NCBI RefSeq assembly: GCF_009177095.1
Contig: NZ_AP021861.1
Location: 5,872,501-5,936,500 of the forward strand
Source: Lacipirellula parvula
GTDB taxonomy: Bacteria; Planctomycetota; Planctomycetia; Pirellulales; Lacipirellulaceae
Direction of reading: 5' to 3'
Length of the DNA: 64,000 bases
A program made the translations under genes and the position numbers. The notes under the pieces are model-generated. The model searched no databases and was not told where the DNA came from. It saw nothing but the letters and a program-made list of their open reading frames with translations. The first letter of the stretch is position 1. Every line of letters begins with the position of its first letter. Of this stretch, positions 26,476 through 33,829 are shown one piece after another.

Positions 26476-26572
26476 GTTGGAACTTCCGAGCGCCGTCGAT
26501 GAACCGCGTCATGTCGCCTTCCGTGATCTGCAGCACGACGTTGCCGAGATCATCCAGGGCCTGTGCTCGCAC
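26462..26572 (-). pseudogene. Gene fragment, C-terminal 36 residues
   Basis: Minus-strand frame reading VRAQALDDLGNVVLQITEGD and ending RFIDGARKFQPSGK looks coding, but its upstream part is closed by a stop within a few codons. Probably the decayed 3' end of a lost gene; a GTG at 26572 could still start a short peptide. Confidence 0.35.
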
Positions 26573-26621
26573 CGCCCACCGCCGGAGTGCTTAGACATCG
26601 AAGGCATGGTGAGAGTCGCGA

Positions 26622-26692
26622 ACGGTTGATGTCGGCGGCCAAGAGCTGGTCGCCGCGTCCTAAAGCCAGGCCGTTGGACCATTCACTCGCCC
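26622..26692. repeat. Copy d of the four-copy tRNA-derived element
   Basis: AAGAGCTGGTCGCCG, AAAGCCAGGCCGTTGGACCA and the joined terminator align with the copy at 31805; the minus strand reads TGGTCCAACGGCCTGG, a tRNA D-arm/anticodon-arm remnant. Confidence 0.65.
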
Positions 26693-26725
26693 CGCGGACC
26701 TAGCGAATCTGGCGGGGCGCTTATT
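26688..26725 (+). terminator. Terminator hairpin, family shared with 31871
   Basis: CGCCCCGC and GCGGGGCG arms around GACCTAGCGAATCTG, then TTATTTT. The loop AGCGAATCTGG is shared with the hairpin at 31871; a related one is at 36089. Confidence 0.7.
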
Positions 26726-26731
26726 TTCGAC

Positions 26732-27034
26732 TCAGCCCCCAGACTCCCGGCCGGGGTCAGGCGGGGCGGGACGGCGGGCGTTTAACCAGAGACCGAGTGA
26801 GCTTGTCGCAATGATGGCCACTCCAGTCACGGCACAAATTGCCGCATCTGTTCTGGTCGCTCGTCTCAGGCAGTCGACTAAATCGTTGTAGTCGATAGGC
26901 TGAATTTTTAGCGATTCATCATACAGTTCGAAGGCCAGATTACTCGCCAATGCGGATGCGAAGGCGTCGGAAACGGCCGCCCAAGAGAGCAGGATAAGTC
27001 CGATCGCAAGATTGATGACGAGTACGGCTTTCAT
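26732..27034 (-). CDS. Hypothetical two-TM membrane protein
   Basis: 100 residues from the ATG at 27034. Two hydrophobic helices, AVLVINLAIGLILLSWAAV near the N-terminus and AAICAVTGVAIIATSSLGL near the C-terminus, flank a polar stretch; the tail is Pro/Arg-rich. The start is set by the promoter module directly upstream, where TAGAATGCGGGGC precedes the ATG; the ATG inside that module would add three residues and seems unlikely. Function unknown. Confidence 0.65.
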   Translation of the reverse strand: MKAVLVINLAIGLILLSWAAVSDAFASALASNLAFELYDESLKIQPIDYNDLVDCLRRATRTDAAICAVTGVAIIATSSLGLWLNARRPAPPDPGRESGG

Positions 27035-27061
27035 GCCCCGCATTCTAACCGCTGGCGCGGG
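27035..27061 (-). promoter_or_regulatory. Promoter module CGCCAGCGG-TTAGAATGCGGGG
   Basis: Minus strand reads CCCGCGCCAGCGGTTAGAAT then GCGGGGC directly before ATG. TAGAAT is a good -10, leaving a nearly leaderless transcript. The same arrangement stands before genes at 47730 and 48091 and, with a microORF, at 28384. Confidence 0.6.
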
Positions 27062-27203
27062 AATGCAATCAGCCGCTTCTCACCCCTCCGCTGGGGGTCG
27101 CACACATCCTGGACCACCACCCAGCAATGCGCTTTACAGATTGACGGTATGTTTGTTGCTCAGCCTCCTGGCAGTTAAGCACGACACCACCAGGGGCGTA
27201 TAG

Positions 27204-27368
27204 ATGGCACGCGACGACAAAAAGAACGCACGTCTGCAACGTAATGGCCCAACTACCGACGCCGAGATCGAGGATCCGGCCAAATCTAAGAAAGTGGCCG
27301 AGCGGAAAGTATGGGCCGAACGCCGCAAGTTGCGGCTGCGAGAGAAGCGGCTTTACCCTCCGCGATGA
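27204..27368 (+). CDS. Small charged protein
   Basis: 54 residues beginning MARDDKKNARLQRNG and ending KRLYPPR, highly basic and helical (AERKVWAERRKLRLREKR). TATAGA overlaps the region just before the ATG, so the message could be leaderless. The composition suggests nucleic-acid or ribosome contact, but no family is recognised. Confidence 0.55.
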   Translation: MARDDKKNARLQRNGPTTDAEIEDPAKSKKVAERKVWAERRKLRLREKRLYPPR

Positions 27369-27502
27369 CCGCAACGGCCTCGCCGCGAGCGTTACGAGCT
27401 CAGGCGCACGCAGTTCGGCGCTCAACGTGTGCCATTGATGAAGTTTGATCTAAGCCGCATCAATGCGAATGAGGTCGCACGGGGCATAGAGAGTGTGAAT
27501 GC

Positions 27503-27658
27503 ATGAGGAAGAACTTCACCATCCTCGGTATTGCAGGTGTCGCAATCCTCAGTGCCGTTAGCATCGCGTATCTCACTAACTCGCCTTTTCAGTCCCCGGC
27601 AACGCTCGCGTGCGCGGTCCTGGGGGCATTTGCGGCAATCATCGCCGAACAAACTTGA
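27503..27658 (+). CDS. Small membrane peptide, paralogue of 27774
   Basis: 51 residues: MRKNFTILGIAGVAILSAVS, a short loop, then ACAVLGAFAAIIAEQT, giving two hydrophobic helices. The N-terminal NFTILGIAGVA pattern and second helix match the protein at 27774 (NFAICGMMGVA), so the two look like tandem paralogues. A 22-codon frame ending at this gene's ATG lies directly upstream. Confidence 0.5.
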   Translation: MRKNFTILGIAGVAILSAVSIAYLTNSPFQSPATLACAVLGAFAAIIAEQT

Positions 27659-27773
27659 ATGGCCTTGCCTGTTGGATCTGCTCTGCGGCCTGTCCTGCTA
27701 GGCGGCCATGTGCCTGAGTCCGTTCGACGCCAGAGTGTGAAGGGATACCAGGCCTGTAGGCGAGGACCACTCG

Positions 27774-28031
27774 GTGCGATTAGCGGATGCAAAATTGTGG
27801 ACGAATTTTGCCATTTGCGGCATGATGGGCGTCGCGCCACTCCTGATCTCGTGGTGGCCGGTGGCAGGTACTGTGGGCTTTTGCGGGCTAGCTGCAATCG
27901 CGGCGGCTCTCGCGGCAGCACGCGGCTCATTTATGCGGAATAGCTTGCGGAGGCCGCGTCTGGCCCCGCCCGCCCGGAATCCGGCGGCTAGGTCTGCTTT
28001 CGCTGGCGAGCGGCGGGCGAGCCGGTACTAA
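27774..28031 (+). CDS. Small membrane protein, paralogue of 27503
   Basis: 85 residues from a GTG start. LWTNFAICGMMGVAPLLISW and AGTVGFCGLAAIAAALAAA form two hydrophobic helices like those of the 51-residue protein at 27503. The basic C-terminal tail (RRPRLAPPARNPAARS) is encoded by a GC-rich palindromic module that also occurs at 47666, so the tail may have been added by recombination at that module. Confidence 0.45.
   Translation: MRLADAKLWTNFAICGMMGVAPLLISWWPVAGTVGFCGLAAIAAALAAARGSFMRNSLRRPRLAPPARNPAARSAFAGERRASRY
27963..28019. repeat. Boundary module A, first copy
   Basis: CCGCCCGGAATCCGGCGG-CTAGGTCTGCTTTCGCTGG then CGAGCGGCGGG: nearly identical to 47666-47714. Outer GCCCGCC/GGCGGGC arms can pair. 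It is the first of three modules that recur in the same order at 47.7-48.4 kb. Confidence 0.75.
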
Positions 28032-28158
28032 CGATCGCGCAAAGTGCACCTCAACTAGTCCTGGTCAATCCGTCGTAGGCAGGCTGCAATTGCTTTGGAA
28101 CGCCGAGTGCAGTGTGAGAGAATAGCGGCTCACACCACACAACTGACTTAGGCTGATC

Positions 28159-28341
28159 ATGTCTGACCGCTTCAAGAGCCTCCACCCTGATCCCAGTCAA
28201 ACAGAAATTGCGCGCTTAGCTGCCGAGATTCGTGCAGGGTGGTCGCAAGGAAAAGAGCGAAGCCGCGCCAGTGCAGAGCCAGTCGGCGCGCCCGTGAAAA
28301 CGATTTCGGTAGGGCGGACTTCCGGCAAGCCGATGCCGTAG
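28159..28341 (+). CDS. Small protein with HPDPxxxEI...EIRxGWS motif
   Basis: 60 residues. LHPDPSQTEIARLAAEIRAG followed by WS matches HPDPTEAEIAELCEEIRRG plus WS in the 53-residue protein at 45095; a third version is in the frame at 52605. The motif resembles short planctomycete sequences ending in xWSPxExxxR. The C-terminal part is Gly/Pro-rich and unlike the relative. Role unknown. Confidence 0.55.
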   Translation: MSDRFKSLHPDPSQTEIARLAAEIRAGWSQGKERSRASAEPVGAPVKTISVGRTSGKPMP

Positions 28342-28349
28342 TGATATTT

Positions 28350-28383
28350 CGCCCCGCCCGTCGCCAGCGGGTATAGTGGGGGG
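28350..28383 (+). promoter_or_regulatory. Boundary/promoter module B, first copy
   Basis: GCCCCGCCCGTCGCCAGCGG followed by GTATAGTGGGGGG and ATG. TATAGT is a -10 candidate. The second copy at 48058 differs at a few bases. Here the ATG opens a five-codon frame (MRTTE), and the main gene starts 69 bp later. Confidence 0.65.
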
Positions 28384-28452
28384 ATGCGAACGACCGAATG
28401 ACAAATTCGCAGTTAGCGTTCTTGCACAATACTCATCTATCGAGCTATCTCA

Positions 28453-28803
28453 ATGTCTGTCAGAGGCTTAATAGTTTACGGCCCAATTGTGCTCTCATTG
28501 GTCGTCGCGCTCGTATATCGCTATTCGTACATCGCGAGGCTTTGCAGCATCGCGTTATTGTGTATTCCCTCATTTCTCCATCTAGGTTCCCTGGTGGTTC
28601 CGCATCGTCTGCTCGATGAGCAGGTGAGGCGACAGATGGAGGTGCGCGACGAAGGAGACGACGCGCCGAATGAGTACGAGCTTTTGCTTACGGGGATACA
28701 AAGGTCTGGTCGGCGTGAATTCAATGTGTTTAGTGCGATTACCTTTGCTTGGGCAATCCTGGCGATCTTACCCGTGCGCCGCAGGGTCGTCGTCGTGGCC
28801 TAA
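28453..28803 (+). CDS. Hypothetical membrane protein
   Basis: 116 residues with three hydrophobic stretches: IVYGPIVLSLVVALVYRYSY, ARLCSIALLCIPSFLHLGSL and a C-terminal AITFAWAILAILPV, separated by an acidic/basic cytoplasmic-type loop (RRQMEVRDEGDDAPNEYE). No family recognised. It lies between boundary modules B and C, in the place taken at 48 kb by a different membrane protein. Confidence 0.6.
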   Translation: MSVRGLIVYGPIVLSLVVALVYRYSYIARLCSIALLCIPSFLHLGSLVVPHRLLDEQVRRQMEVRDEGDDAPNEYELLLTGIQRSGRREFNVFSAITFAWAILAILPVRRRVVVVA

Positions 28804-28822
28804 GTCGTACCGCGATTGCTTC

Positions 28823-28865
28823 TTAGAAGTTTGCGGCCGGTGAGCGGGGGCGGTAGAGTGGCGCC
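28823..28865 (+). promoter_or_regulatory. Boundary/promoter module C, first copy
   Basis: TTAGAAGTTTGCGGCCGG, GAGCGGGGGCGGTAGAGTGG, then CG: nearly identical to 48351-48392. TAGAGT is a -10 candidate 43 bases before the ATG at 28909. Confidence 0.7.
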
Positions 28866-28908
28866 GTGATTCCCTTTCATCGAACCACACCACATTCATT
28901 CCGCCATT

Positions 28909-29130
28909 ATGTCCCGTTATTTCATTGCAGGCAATTTCTGGCTCGTAGCGGCGTTGCTCATCTTCATTGGGAAGCGTTACGAACGATCTGAGCCAACGAT
29001 GTACACTGTGTTCGGCGTCGGTCGATATTTTAGTGAAGGCGAGTACACGACCCTCACGCTGGGCACGCTCGCGATAGCAGTTGCTTTTTTTACCGCGGCA
29101 GTAGTGTCCTCGCGCCGCCCGCAGGGATGA
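28909..29130 (+). CDS. Hypothetical membrane protein
   Basis: 73 residues: an N-terminal helix (FWLVAALLIFIG), a polar loop with Tyr/Glu (YERSEPTMYTVFGVGRYFSE), and a C-terminal helix (LTLGTLAIAVAFFTAAVVSS). It follows module C, as an unrelated gene does at 48424. Unknown function. Confidence 0.6.
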   Translation: MSRYFIAGNFWLVAALLIFIGKRYERSEPTMYTVFGVGRYFSEGEYTTLTLGTLAIAVAFFTAAVVSSRRPQG

Positions 29131-29134
29131 GCCG

Positions 29135-29335
29135 CTAGCTGGCAAGTTTCACTTTCTGCAGCTGCTTGATCTGCGTCTCCTGACGAATCGCCTCGGCTGC
29201 ATCAATGACCAGTCTGGCGAATCCTTGCGTTTGAATCGCTGCTTTGTAATGCTCGGCGTCGGCGAACATCCGGGCGATACCGAGAAGCTCGTCGTGAACG
29301 CGCGCGGCAGTGTTCAGAAGATCGTTGTCGTTCAT
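29135..29335 (-). CDS. Small helical protein, paralogue of 26057
   Basis: 66 residues from the ATG at 29335. MNDNDLLNTAARVHDELLGI and ARMFADAEHYKAAIQTQGFA align with the protein at 26057; the C-terminus is longer, ending QIKQLQKVKLAS. The long upstream leader is conserved too. The frame is open through the leader, but that part is not conserved as protein. Confidence 0.65.
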   Translation of the reverse strand: MNDNDLLNTAARVHDELLGIARMFADAEHYKAAIQTQGFARLVIDAAEAIRQETQIKQLQKVKLAS

Positions 29336-29566
29336 GGCAATGGCAGCAGTCCCAAAGAGAGAGCGTCGGACGATCAAGTGACCGCCCGACGCCCAATGAT
29401 GCCAATGGCAGTGAGCCGCAAACTGCAGAAAGTCTCGGCGATTCAACCTTGCCGCGGTGTCGGAGGTCTAGGCAATGCAATTGGTAGGCCGAAGTGTTGT
29501 GACCTATACGATGCCGTACAGGCAACGCGGAGGGTGAAGCGGTGGCGGGGCATATCAGCCGTTTAG
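29336..29566 (-). promoter_or_regulatory. Long conserved leader, second copy
   Basis: Homologous to 26243-26475 over about 230 bases upstream of the paralogous gene. See that entry for the shared blocks. Confidence 0.5.
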
Positions 29567-29568
29567 GC

Positions 29569-30507
29569 TCAACACCTTCGTCGCTGAGCTTGCCGAGCCA
29601 CCCGATTGCACGCTCCGGCCAACGCCGCAATACAACCTAGCAGAACCGACATCGAGGGCTCTGGCACGACCGCTCCTTCAGGAGCCGCTTTTACGTTGCG
29701 CTGCCACACCAGAAAGTCATTTCCATCGGTGTCGAGATCTCCGTCCGCGTCGGCCAAAGAGTCTACACCGAAGGAAGCTTTCCATTGGTTCAAGTCAGTA
29801 CCATCAACAATTCCATCGCGTGTGAAGTCACCGATCGCCGGCGGGTGATGTGCGGAAAGAAATGAAGTACTGAAGGCGCCCGCGCGGGCGCTATCCCAGG
29901 CCATCTCCGCCGCATGGCCGAGATAATCGATGCTGACAACTAACGCAGCTGGTCTGAATTCAAATGAGACACTGTCGTGCAACTGGCTATTAGTGTTGGG
30001 GCCTACTAACGAGTAATAAGTGTCTAGAACCTTGTCGACATGCTGAAACGATTCGGCAACCGTGATATAGGATTCGTCGCTGAGCGACGTGCCTCCCAAG
30101 TGCGCAGATGCGCCGACGAACCTTTTCCCTGAAATAATCGAGGCAGGAGTCAGTTGCACATGAAATCCAACTGACGCGTCTGATGATGCGCCACCACGAC
30201 GATCGTCGAACGCGCCGACCACCTTGACCCCGAACGCGCCATTTTGGTCGCGGAACCCGAATATGCCGACATTCTGTGGCAACGGCATGTCTTCCGTTCG
30301 TGCATAGGAGAAATCTGAGATGAGTAAATCTCCGACGATGATACCCTCTGTGCTACTTATCCCAATAAGGTCGGACAAGCGAACATCAAACCATGTACTT
30401 GAATCTTCGGGTTCGGGAGTTAGGTCGACGAATCCACCATGCGCAGTAGTGCAACTGACGACGAACATGGCTGAGAAGATGGCGATGTATCGGAGAGTAG
30501 AGGCCAT
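29569..30507 (-). CDS. Secreted protein with dockerin-like unit and PEP-CTERM-type tail
   Basis: 312 residues. N-terminal signal peptide (IAIFSAMFVVSCTTAHGG). The middle is beta-rich and Ser-rich without known domain. Near the C-terminus lie Asp-rich units (DFTRDGIVDGTDLNQWKASF and DADGDLDTDGNDFLVWQRN) typical of planctomycete dockerin-like repeats, then VVPEPSMSVLLGCIAALAG and a basic end, a PEP-CTERM sorting signal for an exosortase-type system. Predicted to be exported and processed at the envelope. A module shared with two other promoters lies 57 bp upstream. Confidence 0.82.
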   Translation of the reverse strand: MASTLRYIAIFSAMFVVSCTTAHGGFVDLTPEPEDSSTWFDVRLSDLIGISSTEGIIVGDLLISDFSYARTEDMPLPQNVGIFGFRDQNGAFGVKVVGAFDDRRGGASSDASVGFHVQLTPASIISGKRFVGASAHLGGTSLSDESYITVAESFQHVDKVLDTYYSLVGPNTNSQLHDSVSFEFRPAALVVSIDYLGHAAEMAWDSARAGAFSTSFLSAHHPPAIGDFTRDGIVDGTDLNQWKASFGVDSLADADGDLDTDGNDFLVWQRNVKAAPEGAVVPEPSMSVLLGCIAALAGACNRVARQAQRRRC

Positions 30508-30563
30508 GGCAAGCTAACCACCTGGACTGGCTGTGAGGCAATTAAGCTAATCTGGTCTGGCCT

Positions 30564-30609
30564 CATGCGAATTGCAAGCGTTGGCGGGAATCGGTCGCAC
30601 AGATTGAGC
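30564..30609 (-). promoter_or_regulatory. Promoter module R1, copy 1
   Basis: Minus strand GCTCAATCTGTGCGACCGAT, TCCCGCCAACGCTTGCAATT, CGCATG. Near-identical copies precede genes at 40631 and 49681, where the module ends exactly at the start codon. Here the same ATG begins MRPDQISLI and the PEP-CTERM-type gene starts 59 bp further on. Confidence 0.6.
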
Positions 30610-30776
30610 GCTGGCGTCCAAACCCGTAGATACCGCCTTGGCCGCGGAGTCGACCGCCGCGATTCTGCGCCTTCGGCCTGCGCAGCTGCTGCGATTCTCG
30701 GCGCCGACTAACCTGTGCCCTCAGTCTGACTAGGGCGGAGAACCCGCGGTGCTCCGCGTGTGCATGGCGCTCGCAC

Positions 30777-31043
30777 TCAATTGCTCAGGAACGTCTCAGG
30801 CCGCAGGCACGTTAGCACCGTCGCACCAGTCATGAGGTTGAGCGTCACATAGACAACGAACGCCTGAATAATTTGGCCTCTGTACGGAACCGAGATCTGT
30901 GATCCACGCACTGGCTTTGGCTCGCCAACCGTTATTTCGCCAAGTTGTTCGCCATCGAGCGTCGCAAGATACGTCATTGCTCCACTCTGAACTCGGAGCG
31001 GTGCAATTGCAACAGAGGGATCGCCAATGATTTGTAAGCTCAT
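30777..31043 (-). CDS. Hypothetical protein, duplicate of 24257
   Basis: 88 residues, unrecognised. SVAIAPLRVQSGAMTYLATL through LRPETFLSN matches the C-terminal part of the 129-residue protein at 24257 almost exactly; the last third is a hydrophobic AFVVYVTLNLMTGATVLTC stretch. This short form probably shows the true extent of the domain. It lies 42 bp after the zinc-ribbon acyl-carrier-like gene on the same strand. Confidence 0.6.
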   Translation of the reverse strand: MSLQIIGDPSVAIAPLRVQSGAMTYLATLDGEQLGEITVGEPKPVRGSQISVPYRGQIIQAFVVYVTLNLMTGATVLTCLRPETFLSN

Positions 31044-31085
31044 GGGTCGTAAAAGTTGACGGTCTACAAGTAGTTTCCGTCCGAA

Positions 31086-31529
31086 TCAGCGCGGGCGTCG
31101 GGAACGCGCGAATATCTTTGACAATTGAACCATTAGCCCCGCCGGAGCGACTCGCAAACCCAGGCGGGGCGAGTCCAAAGCGACGTCGGGCGGCGCCATA
31201 ACGGTTGAATTTCGACGCACACATGCAATGGCATCGCCGATAGTCGTGATGCGGAGCGCGTCATTGCCTGAGATCGCAACGTCAAAGTCCTGTTCTAGGT
31301 CGCAAACGATCTCGACAAGATCGAGAGAGTCGACTGTCAGGTCACCAGCGAATGAGCTGGCCAGAGAAACGCGACTTAGAGGTTGATAACCAATCAGCGT
31401 CAGACGAGTCTGAAACCATTCAAGTATGGCATCACATGCGCCGCAGCATTGGTCAGCGGTCAGTGTTGCTGCAGCGGCGCCACAGACCGGGCAATCTAAC
31501 TGGTTCGTGACGACTTCTTGTCGAAGCAT
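31086..31529 (-). CDS. Acyl-carrier-like protein with N-terminal zinc ribbon
   Basis: 147 residues. Residues about 10-35 contain CPVCG and CCGAC, a four-Cys zinc-ribbon pattern. Residues about 45-105 are acyl-carrier-like: SLASSFAGDLTVDSLDLVEI carries the DSLD motif whose Ser takes 4'-phosphopantetheine, followed by DLEQDFDVAISGNDALRITT and a last helix (IGDAIACVRR). The C-terminal 40 residues are Pro/Arg-rich. No fatty acid or polyketide gene is near, so it may carry acyl groups for a stand-alone enzyme elsewhere. The zinc ribbon on an ACP is unusual. Confidence 0.75.
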   Translation of the reverse strand: MLRQEVVTNQLDCPVCGAAAATLTADQCCGACDAILEWFQTRLTLIGYQPLSRVSLASSFAGDLTVDSLDLVEIVCDLEQDFDVAISGNDALRITTIGDAIACVRRNSTVMAPPDVALDSPRLGLRVAPAGLMVQLSKIFARSRRPR

Positions 31530-31804
31530 TAAAGGTGCTCGAGCATAGTCGCGTCCTGCGATCTAGATCAAGTGACGCTAACTTGCGTTACTTCCGAACT
31601 GCATGACTTGCCCCGCACTGAGCAGGATCAGTTACCTGATATTGTGTCCAGCGAATGATACCCAGTGTTGTGCGGAGAGTCTTTTTTATTTGCAGCCGTG
31701 ATGGAATTTCGCGGCCATTCACAAGATGAAGGAAGTCGACACTCGTGCACTTTGCGCGGCGTTATCAGTGCTATCGCGGGGCGCTGATGCCTAGGCGATG
31801 CCGA

Positions 31805-31880
31805 CGATCGAGTTCGACGACGAAGAGTTGGTCACCGGGACCTGAACCCGGCTGTTTTGCCAATTCAATTGCCCCTCGGA
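31805..31880. repeat. Copy b of the four-copy tRNA-derived element
   Basis: Best-preserved copy. On the minus strand it reads AATTGGCAAAACAG, then CCGGGTTCAGGTCCCGG and TGACCAA: a D loop like those of the GAG and CAA array tRNAs joined directly to a T arm, with the anticodon arm deleted. Confidence 0.65.
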
Positions 31881-31907
31881 ATTAGCGAATCTGGCGAGGC
31901 GCTCGTT
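31871..31907 (+). terminator. Terminator hairpin, related to 26688
   Basis: GCCCCTCG/CGAGGCG arms around a loop with TAGCGAATCTGG, then TCGTTTTT. Confidence 0.6.
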
Positions 31908-31983
31908 TTTGGCTTAGTCCAGAGCTCCCGCCTGATATCACGGGTAGACTGGCTCATCACACCCCACTCTTCGGAGAGTAGCC

Positions 31984-32340
31984 ATGTCCCTGAGCATCCG
32001 CGATTTCAAAGTCTACATGCCGGCGAAGGATTTCAGCCTGTCGAAGAAGTTCTATTCCGCTTTGGGCTTCACACAGTCAGAAGGATGGGGAGGCACGGCA
32101 GACTTCGCGCTGAACGGCTTCCGATTTCGCCTGCAAGACTTCTACGTCAAAGACTGGGCCGAGAACTTCATGGTCGTCATTAATGTCGACGATGCCGAAG
32201 AGTGGCGGGCGCGGGCGTTGGAGTTGGAAGCTACCGGGGAGTTCTCCGGCATGTCCGTGCGACCTCTGGAGAAAACCGGCGACACGGTGCTGTTTCACGT
32301 CCTTGACCCGACTGGCGTCCTGCTCATCTTCGTTCAGTAG
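31984..32340 (+). CDS. VOC (glyoxalase/bleomycin-resistance) family protein
   Basis: 118 residues, one full VOC module of two beta-alpha-beta-beta-beta units: SIRDFKVYMPAKDFSLSKKF with YSALGF, RFRLQDFYV in the first half, and VVINVDDAEEWRARALEL, DTVLFHVLDPTGVLLIF in the second. The C-terminal Glu often used for metal in glyoxalases is replaced (LLIFVQ), so a metal site is not obvious. Members include glyoxalases, dioxygenases and antibiotic-binding proteins; the substrate cannot be called. Confidence 0.82.
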   Translation: MSLSIRDFKVYMPAKDFSLSKKFYSALGFTQSEGWGGTADFALNGFRFRLQDFYVKDWAENFMVVINVDDAEEWRARALELEATGEFSGMSVRPLEKTGDTVLFHVLDPTGVLLIFVQ

Positions 32341-32601
32341 CGAGCGACCTTCGCACCGACGCCACGCAATGGGCCAGGCGGAGAGCAGCCGACGCCCTCG
32401 GCCCTCGCCGCTTGAGAATGTGTGCATGGCGTCCAGTCGACCAGCGTGGCATGCCGCTGCGGGCCATACGCTGTGCTGAACTGACGCTAGCTAGGCCTAC
32501 AACGCAATTTCGTCGGAGCGAATGCTCGGCACAGAAATCGCATCCGCACAGCTGTGCTTACTATACACCCGAATCACCGGGCCGAACGGATGGGGCCGCA
32601 T

Positions 32602-32793
32602 ATGGCGATCGAAAATAAAAGCACGCACGCGTCGTGCTCCAAGTGCGGTGCGATCTACACCCTAAAATCAGTTCCTGCTCACTACCCCGACCGCCAAACG
32701 CTAACATGTCGCCGCTGCCAAGCGGTCGTCTTCACCGCCTCTTCAATTGAGTCCTACTGGATTGAACCTCGCGTCGAGGACCTCGATCGATGA
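32602..32793 (+). CDS. Small zinc-ribbon protein
   Basis: 63 residues from the ATG at 32602. CSKCGAIYTLKSVPAHYPDR, then LTCRRCQAVV, gives two CxxC knuckles of an MJ0042-like zinc ribbon. Its stop overlaps the ATG of the next gene by four bases (ATGA), so the two are translationally coupled. A TATACA hexamer near 32559 may serve as -10. Confidence 0.7.
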   Translation: MAIENKSTHASCSKCGAIYTLKSVPAHYPDRQTLTCRRCQAVVFTASSIESYWIEPRVEDLDR

Positions 32794-33227
32794 ACTCCCT
32801 TCGATACGCTATGGCGATTGCCTGCTTCGCGGCGAGCGTAGCGTGCTTGGTTCTGTGGGGCAGGAGCTACTGGTACTTTGAAACTTGGTCTCGACTGTCA
32901 AGTACGGGCGTACTTTTAAGAATGGAAGACTGCGTGGGATCCGGGCGGGTAAGCCTCTACGACCTGCCAGGCTTCGCTCCAGGTTGGGGATACCACTCGT
33001 CAGCTGCATTTGACTCTTCCGTGTATTTCAATATCGACACGGAAGGCGCGTTTGGCTTTCACCAGACCCCGGCAGCGGAGATGCACTTTCCCCTCTGGTA
33101 TCCTGCCCTCGTCTTCGCACTCGCCGCCCTCTCGGCGGTGCGTCTCGGCCGCCGGTTCACGCTGCGGTCGGCATTGGTGGGAACGAGCGTCGTTGCTGCG
33201 TTACTGGGGATGGTGGTGGCGTTGTAG
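32790..33227 (+). CDS. Hypothetical planctomycete-type membrane protein
   Basis: 145 residues. N-terminal helix (AIACFAASVACLVLWG), then the SYWYFETWSRL block, a Gly/Tyr-rich extracytoplasmic part, PLWYPALVFALAALSAV and a final RRFTLRSALVGTSVVAALLG helix. This layout, with a R-x-SxR...T helix at the end, is typical of abundant small planctomycete proteins of unknown role. Overlaps the zinc-ribbon gene upstream by four bases. Confidence 0.72.
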   Translation: MNSLRYAMAIACFAASVACLVLWGRSYWYFETWSRLSSTGVLLRMEDCVGSGRVSLYDLPGFAPGWGYHSSAAFDSSVYFNIDTEGAFGFHQTPAAEMHFPLWYPALVFALAALSAVRLGRRFTLRSALVGTSVVAALLGMVVAL

Positions 33228-33234
33228 TCGCATG

Positions 33235-33269
33235 AAAAAGCCCCCGTCGCGCACCGGCACGACGGGGGC
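33235..33269 (-). terminator. Strong terminator between converging genes
   Basis: GCCCCCGTCG/CGACGGGGGC ten-pair stem, followed on the minus strand by CTTTTT. It ends the secreted-protein gene at 33281 and lies seven bases past the converging gene. Confidence 0.88.
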
Positions 33270-33280
33270 GAATTCAAATG

Positions 33281-33829
33281 CTACTTTTCTGGCTCAACGA
33301 CGTTGACCTTGCCGGTCCAGGTCACTTCATTGCCGTCACCGCCGTTGGGCGTGTACTTGATCGTAAGTTTGGCTTCGCCAGCTTTCTTTGGCTTAAACAG
33401 CACCCATGTATAGCCGCCGCCCATCATGTCTTCGCCTTTCTCGTTGGTGCGAATTCCTTGGACGCGCCCGAGCCGCTGCAATACGCCCTCTGGCTCGGTC
33501 TCCACTTTCTTGAACTTCGTGGGTCGGCTGCCAGTGTCGTCGACTTGCAGAATCAGCAGGCCGCCAACGTTAATTTCCTTGGCTGGCGGATCGCTCTTAG
33601 CGGCCCCCTCTGGGCTAACAACGGGCATGATGATGGAGTGACCGTTGAAAGCGGCCATACCGCCGCCGTCTGCGGCGTGTTCGGCTACTTCCGCGCCAAC
33701 TGCTACGCCCGCTTCTGCAGCCTTCCGCAGACGCTCGCGGCGTTGCGTGTTCTGCGCGGAAGCCCGGTTCACGGCAGCAACGAGGCCTACGACCACTAAG
33801 CCCGCTACAACTACATTCCTTCGTAACAT
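33281..33829 (-). CDS. Secreted protein, possible Ig-like/I42 fold
   Basis: 182 residues with a signal peptide (VVVAGLVVVGLVAAVNRASA). AGGGAGG lies seven bases before the ATG, one of the clearest ribosome sites in the window. The C-terminal third (GYTWVLFKPKKAGEAKLTI, then a final VTWTGKVNVVE) has the look of a beta-sandwich; a GxTW...AGxxxLxxxY pattern recalls chagasin/I42 protease inhibitors, but the similarity is weak. Followed by a strong terminator. Confidence 0.72.
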   Translation of the reverse strand: MLRRNVVVAGLVVVGLVAAVNRASAQNTQRRERLRKAAEAGVAVGAEVAEHAADGGGMAAFNGHSIIMPVVSPEGAAKSDPPAKEINVGGLLILQVDDTGSRPTKFKKVETEPEGVLQRLGRVQGIRTNEKGEDMMGGGYTWVLFKPKKAGEAKLTIKYTPNGGDGNEVTWTGKVNVVEPEK

